The notes beneath the pieces were generated by a model. It saw only the letters and a list, made by a program, of their open reading frames with translations, ran no database searches and was not told the origin of the DNA. A stretch of DNA of 53,099 nucleotides from IMG/VR virus record IMGVR_UViG_3300028361_000502, positions 1-53,099 of that record; one strand, written 5' to 3'. Source of the DNA: a virus. The translations under genes and the position numbers were made by a program. Shown here one piece after another: positions 37,462 to 45,151 of this stretch; the stretch's first letter is position 1, and the number at the start of each line of letters is the position of its first letter.

Positions 37462-38219
37462 TTTTTATATCCTTTTAATTTTCTAAGTTTGAACATTGAC
37501 AGTCCTGTTGCGTTTGATGCTTCTGTCATTGAACCGTATTCCACATTATCGACTACAATAGACTTTGAGAACGAATTATCGGAACCGTACATTGCTTTGC
37601 CGGGCTTGCCCTTGCTTTTCCATTCTTTACAATCATATTCTACATTTCGATTATTCGTTATTTTTTTGCACTTATAGCCTTTGTAATGCTGTTTATTTCC
37701 TCTTGCAACAGCACTCATTGCTGAAGGATTTAGATTATTTTCTTTACAATACTCTAGCATATTTTCTCGAACTATTGTTGTACCGTCAGGAGTTGTGATT
37801 TCCCACGTGTCAATTTTTAATTTATGTCTGTTATGATCGCCCCATAACTGCTTTCCTTTGTGAGGACTAGGTTTTCCTTTTTTTGCTTTAGATATCCTAT
37901 CATAATATATTTTAGCTAGCTCTGGATTATCGTGATGGCTCCAGCCTTTTCCAGAATAGTTATGCAGATTATAATACTCGCTACTATTTGCAGCATCAAC
38001 ATTGCATAAAATTTCTTGTTCTTTTGAAACTGCTTCCTCTCCAGTCATATTAGAATGTAAAATTTTTCTAGTATAATTATGAGGATTTTTATCATAAATC
38101 TCGTTAAAATAATTACTAGATGAAATATAGCCGTCACACATTGTTCCGTAATGCGACCCGATATATTTCATCTTGTCTATTTTTGATTCCCACATATAAA
38201 TAAAACCTTGCTTTTCCAT
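37458..38219 (-). CDS. GIY-YIG homing endonuclease inserted in nrdA
   Basis: 253 aa. The N-terminus K-Q-G-F-I-Y-M-W-E-S-K and K-M-K-Y-I-G-S-H-Y-G is the GIY-YIG strand pair. Downstream are E-Q-E-I-L (catalytic Glu region), NUMOD-like K-A-K-K-G-K-P-S-P-H-K-G-K and a helix-turn-helix tail (M-T-E-A-S-N-A-T-G-L-S-M-F-K-L-R). It has 24 bases before it and overlaps the nrdA middle start, leaving no space for an intron. It is probably free-standing and responsible for splitting nrdA, as mobE is in phage Aeh1. Confidence 0.87.
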   Translation of the reverse strand: MEKQGFIYMWESKIDKMKYIGSHYGTMCDGYISSSNYFNEIYDKNPHNYTRKILHSNMTGEEAVSKEQEILCNVDAANSSEYYNLHNYSGKGWSHHDNPELAKIYYDRISKAKKGKPSPHKGKQLWGDHNRHKLKIDTWEITTPDGTTIVRENMLEYCKENNLNPSAMSAVARGNKQHYKGYKCKKITNNRNVEYDCKEWKSKGKPGKAMYGSDNSFSKSIVVDNVEYGSMTEASNATGLSMFKLRKLKGYKK

Positions 38220-38243
38220 AATATTATACCTTTCTGTATAATA

Positions 38244-39731
38244 TTATTTATCCTTATGTACTTTTTTGCCGTTAAGTTTTTCTTTATCAAGTCTAAGGAT
38301 ATTGCTAACTGATTTTTTATATTCTAAGTATTCCTGATACTTTTCTTTTGGTACACGAACTTTTCTCCTATGGGCTCCGTCGTTTAGATCGTTCAACGGC
38401 TTGGTAGGCAGGTCAATTTCTGCGCAAAGATTTGATTGTCTAATAGGAGCAATTGACGGAATAAAGCTGCCGTGACTGTTGGCATTGTCTACATTCTGTA
38501 GATAGATACGACCTGTGTTCTTGCGCTCTTCCATAAAGCTGCTGAACAAGTCAATAGCTTTAATAGTCTTTTTGCGCAGTTTGGTGTTGCGTTCAGCAGT
38601 TTCATACAGTTCACGGAACAGATCTTGATCCGCAAAGAAAGCATCATACAGCCCAGGAACATCTGCAGGGGAAAACAGTGTGATGTCAGCGCCCTGTATC
38701 AGTCTTTCATAAAACAGTTTGTTAAACTGTACGCCATAATCCATATGACGCACTCGATTTTCTTCTGTGCCTTTGTTGTTCTTCAGCACCAACATATCTT
38801 CTATCTCATAGTGCCATATAGGGTAGTAGATAGTGGCTGCACCGCCTCTTACTCCGCCTTGACTACAGCTTTTAACAGCTGATTGAAAGTGCTTGTAGAA
38901 AGGAATAATACCTGTATGGTAAGCATCACCTTTGCGTATAGGTGATCCGATAGCACGGATGTTGCCGCCGCCTATGCCAATGCCTGCTTTCTGACTAACA
39001 TATTTGACAATACTAGCGGCTGTGGCATTGATGCTGTCTAGGCTATCACCTGTTTCAATTAAAACACAACTTGAGAACTGACGCTGTGGTGTACGAACAC
39101 CTGCCATAACCGGTGTAGGCAAGCTGATGTCATGCTGGCTGACAGCATCGTAGTAGTCCTTGACCCAGGTTAGCCTTGACTCTTTGGGATAGTTGTGAAA
39201 CAGTGTGGCAGCGATCAGTATATAGCATACCTGCGGAGTTTCAAAGATTTCACCACTGACCCTGTTCTGTACTAGATACTTGCCGCGCAGTTGCTCCATG
39301 GCCACATAGGTTAAACTTTCATCACGCTCATGTTTTACAAAACTGTTGATGCGATCCCACTCTTCGTCTGTGTAGTATGAGATCAATTCTGGATCATAAA
39401 ATCCTAGATCAGTATTGCGTTTAACTAGGTCTTTGACAGCACAAGGTTCAAACTGTCCGTATACTTCTTTGCGCAGGGCATAGTTGATCATTCTCCCGCC
39501 TACATATTGATAGTTGGGATTTTCTTCTGAGATAAGATCCGCCGCAGCTTTGATCAGTGTTTCTTGAATCTCTTTGGTAGTAATACCGTTGTAAAACTGT
39601 ATCTGACTCTTGATTTCCACTTCGCTTGGGCTAACTCCAGTTATGTCATCACAGGCATAAAAAACAACCTTGTGTAATTTTTCAATATCTAGAGGCTCTT
39701 TGCGCCCTGCTCGCTTGGTGACTTGAATCAT
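38244..39731 (-). CDS. nrdA: NrdA N-terminal part with basic C-terminal tail
   Basis: 495 aa from the ATG at 39731; a longer frame upstream is not supported. It has the ATP-cone (M-I-Q-V-T-K-R-A-G-R-K-E-P-L), the redox Cys in Q-F-S-S-C-V-L-I-E, and S-N-L-C-A-E-I (radical Cys, catalytic Glu). The NrdA sequence ends at P-L-N-D-L-N-D. Then come 44 residues not in NrdA, rich in Lys/Arg (15 basic, 6 acidic). The remainder of the active site lies in the other two pieces, so it must assemble with them. Confidence 0.92.
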   Translation of the reverse strand: MIQVTKRAGRKEPLDIEKLHKVVFYACDDITGVSPSEVEIKSQIQFYNGITTKEIQETLIKAAADLISEENPNYQYVGGRMINYALRKEVYGQFEPCAVKDLVKRNTDLGFYDPELISYYTDEEWDRINSFVKHERDESLTYVAMEQLRGKYLVQNRVSGEIFETPQVCYILIAATLFHNYPKESRLTWVKDYYDAVSQHDISLPTPVMAGVRTPQRQFSSCVLIETGDSLDSINATAASIVKYVSQKAGIGIGGGNIRAIGSPIRKGDAYHTGIIPFYKHFQSAVKSCSQGGVRGGAATIYYPIWHYEIEDMLVLKNNKGTEENRVRHMDYGVQFNKLFYERLIQGADITLFSPADVPGLYDAFFADQDLFRELYETAERNTKLRKKTIKAIDLFSSFMEERKNTGRIYLQNVDNANSHGSFIPSIAPIRQSNLCAEIDLPTKPLNDLNDGAHRRKVRVPKEKYQEYLEYKKSVSNILRLDKEKLNGKKVHKDK

Positions 39732-39760
39732 TTTTATTTCCTTGTTCTGTTGTGTGATCT

Positions 39761-39770
39761 GATATTTATT
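39761..39770 (-). promoter_or_regulatory. T4-type late-like promoter before nrdA
   Basis: AATAAATATC on the minus strand about 30 bases before the nrdA start, inside the end of the upstream gene. A late-type motif before a nucleotide-metabolism gene is unexpected, so use is uncertain. Confidence 0.35.
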
Positions 39771-40191
39771 GGAGTGATGGCATGAGGTACTGGTATTCAG
39801 AAACGGTGGTGGTGGGAACTTGGCTTCTGTGAACATGCGTATCTCCGGCTGGGCTGACAACCCTATCATCAATGAACAGTAAGTATTCTACAGATGATCT
39901 TTGTTTGTCGTGTGTAATATGTATCTCGAATCTGGCAGGAGTAAAACGGTCAGTTAATTGTAAGGTGTAGCAGATCGCAAGGATCTTCACGAACACACAA
40001 TAATTATTTTCCTTGATTATTTCCCACGGTGCAGGCCAGGTACTTTGAGTGTAAGGGTCAGCAGCAATGCTGACCTCTGGGGCACGATTGAATAGGTCAA
40101 TTGTGTCCTGTATAGGGTCTTCAGCCGTCTCTAGTGCAGATCTGAAAGATCTCCAGAGTGCTAGACGTTGCTCATATGTTTTATCGAACAT
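39766..40191 (-). CDS. Conserved T4-like phage protein, 141 aa
   Basis: Starts M-F-D-K-T-Y-E-Q-R-L-A-L-W-R-S-F-R and contains S-T-W-P-A-P-W-E-I-I-K-E-N and F-E-I-H-I-T. Almost the same pattern occurs in cyanophage structural neighbourhoods (an uncharacterised family). It lies between the fibre gene and nrdA. Confidence 0.85.
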   Translation of the reverse strand: MFDKTYEQRLALWRSFRSALETAEDPIQDTIDLFNRAPEVSIAADPYTQSTWPAPWEIIKENNYCVFVKILAICYTLQLTDRFTPARFEIHITHDKQRSSVEYLLFIDDRVVSPAGDTHVHRSQVPTTTVSEYQYLMPSLQ

Positions 40192-40193
40192 TA

Positions 40194-41810
40194 TTATGTT
40201 TTATATTTCACTGTGTAAACTAATTCAGCTTGGTCGCTGCTCGTAAAGTTTAACACCATGATGGACACTGTGTCAACCACTGTGTCGCCATTTTCGTCAG
40301 TTATCTGTGCGAAAAATCTTAGATTTTCTTGGAACAACACATCGCCAGTGTAGTCATATTCATCTGTAATATTGTATGTGTTGTTGTTAGGATTGACTAC
40401 TAGATTTAGTGTACCGTTTCTCGCAGCGTCTACTTGACTACTGCGATAGAAGTAATCAATCACATAGCCTTTGGCTGAGCCAAGTGCTGGAAGCTTGAAC
40501 AGTCTAGTAGCTTCAGAATATTGTCCCAGTGATATTCTGTGTGAACGGTTTATCTGTGTTATCTGTGAACCTTGTACTTCTGTGGTATAAGGAACGTTGA
40601 TAATAAAATTAGCATCATAGCCCAACAGTTCTGCTCGTTGGAAATAATCGTTTGTGCTTACGCCGCCAGGGCCATTGAATTGAATAATAGGATATCTGTT
40701 GTTGCTGGGACTGCCGCCATCGTTGCCAACATTGTAATACTTGTTGCTGTCACTGACATTGTCAACACCAATGTAAACAAAGATAGCATGACTCGCAACA
40801 TCATCAAAAGTGCTGTTTGATATTTTGTTTTGATAAGGACCCGAAAGCTGACCGCTGACGCCTAATACTGTGGTTTCGCCAAACACTATGCCTGCCCACA
40901 GTGTTTTGAATTCACAGTTGTTCCACGTGTTGTTGTTGATGTCTTGATTGCTGATCACAGCATAAGCATAACCAGATACTGATACATTTTCAAATGTGTT
41001 GTTTTGTGAAGTAACTGCTGTGCTTAGTCCTGCAAGCAGTACAGCAACATTGGACCTAGCAACTGTGTTGCCAATTTGCCATGTGCCCACGATCTTTATA
41101 TTTGTAAAAGAACTGTCTTTACAGCTCTGTAATTCAAACGCTGGTGAGCTTTGTGTTTGTATTGTAAGATCTGATATTGAAATTTGTCTAGCTTGATTTA
41201 GTGTAGTGCTGACTGCATCGCTAGCATAGCTGCCTACTGTGCTGGTTTCATTCACAGTTCTAAAAGCCACATGATTGCCAGTTATAATAACAGTTCTGTC
41301 TATGCCAGCGCCGCGAATAGTTACAAACGGCGGAAGGAATACAGTGCTGCTAATTCTATATTCGCCTGGCTCAAATATCAATTCCACTCTGCTCAGTGCT
41401 TGACCTTTGTTGGCTGCGTTGAGGTACAGTTGATCAACAGCACGTTGAATAGCCACTGTCTGATCAAGTCCATCGCCTAGAGCACCAAATGCTCTTATGC
41501 TCACACGATCATCTAGTCTTTCCTGTAGTGTTCTCAGCACAGGTGTGTTTATTGTAGTACCAGTTTGAATATTGCCTGCGCCGCTCTTGTATGCGTAGGT
41601 ATCAGCAAATTGAAACAGATCGTCGTTTTCGCTTAACAGTTTGGTATTGCCTACTAGGGGAGCACCTTCTGACACTGCACCGTTACCGATGAACAGTTCC
41701 TGTGTGTCAATTGCCCATCCCAGTTCACCTGAAGCCAGTTGTGGTAGACCCGAGCCTGCTTGTTTTCTACCTCTACGAATCTGTATTCTTGAAATTGATA
41801 CGACAGCCAC
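40194..41810 (-). CDS. Tail-fibre / beta-helix adhesin
   Basis: 538 aa from a GTG at 41810 with AGGAGA upstream. The N-terminal module I-Q-I-R-R-G-x-x-x-A-G-S-G-L-P-Q-L-A-S-G-E-L matches the attachment module of marine phage fibres. The middle has a pectate-lyase-like start (F-G-A-L-G-D-G-x-x-Q-T-V-A-I-Q-R-A-V-D) and repeated Asn-rich strands of a right-handed beta-helix, then a beta-sandwich-like tail. It probably binds or degrades a surface glycan. Confidence 0.85.
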   Translation of the reverse strand: MAVVSISRIQIRRGRKQAGSGLPQLASGELGWAIDTQELFIGNGAVSEGAPLVGNTKLLSENDDLFQFADTYAYKSGAGNIQTGTTINTPVLRTLQERLDDRVSIRAFGALGDGLDQTVAIQRAVDQLYLNAANKGQALSRVELIFEPGEYRISSTVFLPPFVTIRGAGIDRTVIITGNHVAFRTVNETSTVGSYASDAVSTTLNQARQISISDLTIQTQSSPAFELQSCKDSSFTNIKIVGTWQIGNTVARSNVAVLLAGLSTAVTSQNNTFENVSVSGYAYAVISNQDINNNTWNNCEFKTLWAGIVFGETTVLGVSGQLSGPYQNKISNSTFDDVASHAIFVYIGVDNVSDSNKYYNVGNDGGSPSNNRYPIIQFNGPGGVSTNDYFQRAELLGYDANFIINVPYTTEVQGSQITQINRSHRISLGQYSEATRLFKLPALGSAKGYVIDYFYRSSQVDAARNGTLNLVVNPNNNTYNITDEYDYTGDVLFQENLRFFAQITDENGDTVVDTVSIMVLNFTSSDQAELVYTVKYKT

Positions 41811-41833
41811 GTGTCTCTCCTACGTTATTTTTA

Positions 41834-41842
41834 GTATTTATC
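41834..41842 (-). promoter_or_regulatory. T4-type late promoter of fibre gene
   Basis: GATAAATAC on the minus strand about 24 bases before the GTG start of the fibre gene. Confidence 0.65.
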
Positions 41843-41918
41843 TATTTTTGTGTCCTATCACATCTGCCAATAATTTAACTTTCGTTTGAAAATCTTCGAG
41901 ATGTAAATCGAATTTCAT
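41838..41918 (-). CDS. Possible very small protein, 26 aa
   Basis: An ATG at 41918, six bases after the preceding stop, gives MKFDLHLEDFQTKVKLLADV and ends at a TAA within the late promoter motif. The upstream stop lies in a hairpin (TAAATCGAAT/ATTCGATTTA) that spans the start. There is no good ribosome site, so this may be chance. Confidence 0.3.
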   Translation of the reverse strand: MKFDLHLEDFQTKVKLLADVIGHKNR

Positions 41919-41923
41919 TCGAT

Positions 41924-42151
41924 TTACCCACCAGCATGTTTTGGTAAATTTGAAATGTCAACCATTGCTCTAGCAGCATTTATTTTAGAAGGGCGGCCGC
42001 CGGATCCAAAATATTTCATCCACTCTTCAATTTTATGAAAATCGTCTATACTAACTGATTCTACAAACTCTCTATCTTCGTGTGGATAGTGTCTTACATC
42101 CTTTTTAGCATTTCGGCGAAATGAATTATACTCTGGAGTCTTAACAGGCAT
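41924..42151 (-). CDS. Small hypothetical protein, 75 aa
   Basis: Start at 42151 (MPVKTPEYNSFRRNAKK), overlapping the upstream stop (TAATG). A basic front and a later G-S-G-G-R-P-S-K-I-N-A-A-R-A helix are visible. Function unknown; it follows the Cas4-like gene. Confidence 0.65.
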   Translation of the reverse strand: MPVKTPEYNSFRRNAKKDVRHYPHEDREFVESVSIDDFHKIEEWMKYFGSGGRPSKINAARAMVDISNLPKHAGG

Positions 42152-42834
42152 TATGCACAATTCTTATAATAATCGTATACTCTGTCCCATGCTTTTTTTG
42201 ACCAGTATTCCCACTCGTCGGGCCATACATCAAATTGTTGATAGGTTAGATCACGACTACACATAAAGATGTGTCCTTCACGGATATCTGTACCGTGTAC
42301 TTCATTATGTGCAATACCATAAAGAACAATTTGTAATCGATAGTCTTCAACCCATTCAGGCTTCTTGGGTTTATTAGACTGCTTAAAATCCATAATACTG
42401 GCATTGCCTTTGTATTGGCCAACTAGGTCAGTGGTGCCTGCGTAGATGCCTGGAACATACAGTGGAACTTCACTGCCCCATATCTCATCAACGTGAACCA
42501 TAGCTTCGTCACGTACAACACAGGCCATTTTGTATGCCTGCTGTGCATAGGGATTGCTGCCTGCTGATTCTGTCCACACACCATTGTCTACATAATCTTC
42601 AAGATACTTGTGCATTCTAGTGCCAACACCAGCAGCTTCAGTGGTAATCTCTTGTGCTTTGGCATGGCCTACTCTGTTGCGCCACTGTATCAAATGTGTT
42701 TGATCTTTGGTAGCACTGAGAATAGTAGTAACACTGGCTACGGGCGCTCCACCAGGTGCAGCGTATCTTCTTTTGCCGTCAACTTCAACTCGTTTTAATT
42801 TCTCGTATGTATACTTGGGTTTAATTAATGTCAT
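42151..42834 (-). CDS. Cas4/RecB-like PD-(D/E)XK exonuclease
   Basis: 227 aa. Core motif: G-T-T-D-L-V-G-Q-Y (about 133-141), then S-I-M-D-F-K-Q-S (the D-x-K pair, about 147-154) and W-V-E-D-Y-R-L-Q-I-V-L-Y, matching the PD-(D/E)XK layout G-x-x-D...D-x-K...Q-x-x-x-Y used by RecB/Cas4-type exonucleases. Such genes are common in T4-like marine phages for recombination or host DNA breakdown. It has its own promoter (42841-42869). Confidence 0.85.
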   Translation of the reverse strand: MTLIKPKYTYEKLKRVEVDGKRRYAAPGGAPVASVTTILSATKDQTHLIQWRNRVGHAKAQEITTEAAGVGTRMHKYLEDYVDNGVWTESAGSNPYAQQAYKMACVVRDEAMVHVDEIWGSEVPLYVPGIYAGTTDLVGQYKGNASIMDFKQSNKPKKPEWVEDYRLQIVLYGIAHNEVHGTDIREGHIFMCSRDLTYQQFDVWPDEWEYWSKKAWDRVYDYYKNCA

Positions 42835-42840
42835 AGCACC

Positions 42841-42869
42841 ATACTAACACACTATCATACTATTGTCAA
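42841..42869 (-). promoter_or_regulatory. Sigma70-type promoter, extended -10
   Basis: TTGACA, a 17-base spacer ending GTGTGT, then TAGTAT. It drives the Cas4-like gene with a very short leader. Confidence 0.75.
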
Positions 42870-42870
42870 G

Positions 42871-43203
42871 TTAAAGTTTGTCGCCGACATCAGTAGCACT
42901 CTTTGCCATACTGCCCACAGTGTCACTGGGGCGACCAGAGTTGCCAGGCAGGCCCTCTACGTCATCTACTTCACTGGTCTTGAATTCGATCTTGTCTTGA
43001 TCAAAGTTGGTGACCAGTGCCTGTAGGCGTGGATCTGCGTCATAGGCTGCTTTGAACACTTCGTATGTGAACTGTCCGCGGCCTTGATTCTGTAGGAAAT
43101 TATCGAGTTTTTTCACAGATAAAGCGGCCACTCCGGCCGCTTTTTGTTGTCTCAGTATACCGTAGATAAAGTCTGAATCTATACCTTCAGTTACTTTTTT
43201 TTT
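42871..43203 (-). CDS. Downstream part of scaffold-like gene, probably reached by -1 frameshift
   Basis: The frame is open from 43218 to 42871 but lacks an ATG or a good start. It reads K-V-T-E-G-I-D-S-D-F-I-Y, then a segment encoded by a hairpin, then M/V-K-K-L-D-N-F-L-Q-N-Q-G-R-G-Q-F-T-Y-E-V-F-K-A-A-Y-D, which is a conserved T4-like motif. The preceding gene ends at AAAAAAAAAG (43203-43195), and a -1 slip there gives continuous reading. A separate start at GTG 43116 or 43131 is the alternative. Confidence 0.55.
   Translation of the reverse strand, partial: KKKVTEGIDSDFIYGILRQQKAAGVAALSVKKLDNFLQNQGRGQFTYEVFKAAYDADPRLQALVTNFDQDKIEFKTSEVDDVEGLPGNSGRPSDTVGSMAKSATDVGDKL
43121..43145. terminator. 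Hairpin terminator or in-frame hairpin
   Basis: A perfect 9-bp stem (AAAGCGGCC / GGCCGCTTT) with a 5-base loop; the T-run is stronger on the plus strand (TTTTTG). On the minus strand it follows the scaffold-like gene but is crossed by an open frame. Confidence 0.65.
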
Positions 43204-43937
43204 GAGTACTGAACGCTTTCACGCTTTTCACGACCCATTGGTGCTTCACCACCTGCGGCTGCGTCTGCTGCGCCAAACTCGTCGTCGCCGCCTAGATCCA
43301 CTTCCATTTCATCGCCACCTTCCATGTCAGTGGTTGGTTCCATGTCCATGTCTGCGTCGTCTGCGCCCATGGTGTCCATAGGCTCTGCTTCACCTGTGAG
43401 CATACCAACACCCTGTGTAAGTGTTTGACGTGTGGTTTCCATTACACCATACATTGCTTCAAGTGCAGGCTTGATTGATGCTGTGAACGCTTCTGACTTT
43501 TCTGAACCCATCTCATCACGGATAGCATCTGCCAGTTCCAGCATTGACTCTGTCTGCATCTCCGCAGTGTCTTCCATCCAACCAGTAACACGATCAACCA
43601 TGTCCTTAGCTGCCATAACCAGTTCAGCTGAATCTTCTGCGCCTTCGTTTACTCTGCGCACTGCTTCGTCAATAGCATCTACGATGCTGTCGTCACGCTC
43701 TGATATTGCAGCGTTCAACACATCTAGGAACATCTTGTTCTTAGCATAATCTTTGTTTTGAACTGCATCAAAGCTTTCAGTTGTTTCTACATTAAACACT
43801 CGAGTGCGCAGCTTATTACGAGCATCCATTAGTTGCTCAGTAGTAAAGCTGTCAATGTCAATCTTAGCGCCGAATCGCTGTGCTAGACTTTCGTTAAGCT
43901 TCTTGGCAGTTATTTTTGTAAATTCTCTAAGGTTCAT
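43191..43937 (-). CDS. Prohead-core/scaffold-like protein
   Basis: 248 aa. N-terminal helices (M-N-L-R-E-F-T-K-I-T-A-K-K-L), a long coiled-coil-like core (about 60-165), an acidic Met/Asp-rich region (about 185-235) and a C-terminal G-G-E-A-P-M-G-R-E-K-R-E-S. Similar proteins are encoded among T4-like cyanophage head genes and look like internal scaffold proteins. It ends at a 9-A tract that permits a -1 frameshift into the next frame. A late promoter precedes it. Confidence 0.65.
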   Translation of the reverse strand: MNLREFTKITAKKLNESLAQRFGAKIDIDSFTTEQLMDARNKLRTRVFNVETTESFDAVQNKDYAKNKMFLDVLNAAISERDDSIVDAIDEAVRRVNEGAEDSAELVMAAKDMVDRVTGWMEDTAEMQTESMLELADAIRDEMGSEKSEAFTASIKPALEAMYGVMETTRQTLTQGVGMLTGEAEPMDTMGADDADMDMEPTTDMEGGDEMEVDLGGDDEFGAADAAAGGEAPMGREKRESVQYSKKK

Positions 43938-43967
43938 GATATCTTCCTGGGTGAAATATGTTAATAT

Positions 43968-43975
43968 TATTTATC
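43968..43975 (-). promoter_or_regulatory. T4-type late promoter
   Basis: GATAAATA on the minus strand about 30 bases before the scaffold-like gene. Confidence 0.55.
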
Positions 43976-44396
43976 AATTGTCAAATATAAAACTGTCAAT
44001 TCTATTGCGTATTCTAGTAGTTTCTTCTAGAGCTAGTTCTAGTCTGACTTTTCTAACTTCTCTACTAGATTTGTCACTTGAATTTTTGATCACGTTGCGA
44101 TAAAATATTGCGTCGTTGTGGTGCTTGTTTAGATCTCTATCGTATAGCATAACCTGTTTAGTTACATTCTTGCCCTGTGCTAGACTCTTAGCTATGGCCA
44201 CTGCGCTGCTTTTGAACTGTGTCTTTGCTACTTGACTGTTGGCTTCGATGTCATAAATCAAATAGCCTTTTGAACTTTCGCGAATCACATGATTCTTAAT
44301 TCTTACGCTGCGTCCTTTGACCCAAGGCATAGCACCATCTTCGAGTCCGCGATTAACTATATCTTCTAGTTCTTTTATTAGAGTATTAGTAATCAT
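43974..44396 (-). CDS. Conserved T4-like phage protein, 140 aa
   Basis: Helical with a positively charged centre (G-R-S-V-R-I-K-N-H-V-I-R) and a C-terminal E-x-x-R-I-R-N-R-I-D-S-F-I-F helix. Belongs with the small conserved neighbours of the head genes. Function unknown. The stop region overlaps the late promoter motif of the scaffold-like gene. Confidence 0.75.
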   Translation of the reverse strand: MITNTLIKELEDIVNRGLEDGAMPWVKGRSVRIKNHVIRESSKGYLIYDIEANSQVAKTQFKSSAVAIAKSLAQGKNVTKQVMLYDRDLNKHHNDAIFYRNVIKNSSDKSSREVRKVRLELALEETTRIRNRIDSFIFDN

Positions 44397-44589
44397 TTGT
44401 CATCACCATAATTTGATTGTTGTACATCACTTTAGTTAGCACGCTTTTACGAATTAGATTATCAATAATGACTTGTTCCCTTTCTTGGAATTTATTTAGA
44501 GGGGTAAGCCCATTAACTGTTTCTAAAAGAGATTTTTCCTCGTTGGTAAGGTAAATCGTAAAATCTGTTATGAGCTCATTTAGTTTCAT
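44386..44589 (-). CDS. Conserved small phage protein, 67 aa
   Basis: Starts M-K-L-N-E-L-I-T-D-F-T-I-Y-L-T-N-E-E and reads F-Q-E-R-E-Q-V-I-I-D-N-L-I-R-K-S. The pattern is known from cyanophages (a winged-helix-like small protein of the head region). It overlaps both neighbours by 4-11 bases. Confidence 0.75.
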   Translation of the reverse strand: MKLNELITDFTIYLTNEEKSLLETVNGLTPLNKFQEREQVIIDNLIRKSVLTKVMYNNQIMVMTNDY

Positions 44590-44822
44590 TGTTGCTTGAC
44601 CATTACCTTGTCGCCGGGCTTGATGCCTCGATCAACAGTGCCTTTAGTAGTTTGGTCAAGTGTTAGGTTGCCACGATCATCTTTGCTGATCGCTCCTGGC
44701 TTGGTTGGATCTTTGGGAACTATGGTTTTAACTTTGGACTTGGGATCCACCAGTACAGTTTCCTGGTCATCGTCCTTTTCAATCTGTAGAACCTGCTGGC
44801 CCATTACTTCATATATTTTCAT
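44586..44822 (-). CDS. Small hypothetical protein, 78 aa
   Basis: Alternating charged beta strands (I-Y-E-V-M-G-Q-Q-V-L-Q-I) and a Lys-Pro-Gly loop followed by G-D-K-V-M-V-K. Overlaps both neighbours (ATGA at each end). It may be a small beta-barrel. Function unknown. Confidence 0.7.
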   Translation of the reverse strand: MKIYEVMGQQVLQIEKDDDQETVLVDPKSKVKTIVPKDPTKPGAISKDDRGNLTLDQTTKGTVDRGIKPGDKVMVKQQ

Positions 44823-45151
44823 ATTCTTTTTCCTGTACCTTTGCGCTTTGTTGGTCTAATTGATCTGCGGCCCACGTTTAATCTTTTTAGTTTTTGTGTT
44901 GTAGGTGATGTTCTCACAGTTCTTGAACGCTTGATGTCTGTGGTTTTTCCTTTTGCCCTGCGTGTCCTTTTTAGTGTGTTGCTGGCCTTCATGTTCTTGG
45001 GTGCGTTACAGGTAGCAGCTTTGGCAACTACACGTCCTTTTCTCGGGCCAGTGGTACAGCGATACTTGCGCACTGTGTGACCTTTGGTACCTCCGCCTTT
45101 GCCATGTCCAAATACAGTTGTAACACCTTCTATCAGTTCACGCAACCACAT
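44819..45151 (-). CDS. Basic Cys-containing protein, paralogue 2
   Basis: 110 aa, extremely Lys/Arg-rich. Contains V-R-K-Y-R-C-T-T-G-P-R-K-G-R-V-V-A-K-A-A-T-C-N-A-P and then L-K-R-T-R-R-A-K. The next gene upstream has the same C-S-S-G-P-R-S-G-R block, so the pair arose by duplication. The composition suggests DNA binding, for example packaged with the genome. Its start shares a base with the paralogue's stop. Confidence 0.8.
   Translation of the reverse strand: MWLRELIEGVTTVFGHGKGGGTKGHTVRKYRCTTGPRKGRVVAKAATCNAPKNMKASNTLKRTRRAKGKTTDIKRSRTVRTSPTTQKLKRLNVGRRSIRPTKRKGTGKRI

Noticed and set aside
38219-38400. Group I intron carrying the GIY-YIG gene in nrdA
   Set aside because: Only 24 bases separate piece A from the endonuclease gene and the other side overlaps by four bases. 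No room is left for a ribozyme core, and both flanks carry their own start and stop, so a gene in pieces fits better.
37458-39731. A second split intein at the A/B break of NrdA
   Set aside because: Piece A's tail does not begin with Cys/Ser and has no TxxH block; piece B's extension does not end in HN before the extein. Charge-driven assembly is the better reading.
43195-43203. Simple sequencing error in the A-tract as the sole explanation
   Set aside because: Not excluded, but the first gene ends in a normal T4-like tail and the downstream frame is conserved, so a programmed slip or a separate late-start gene remains at least as likely; kept as a finding with that caveat.
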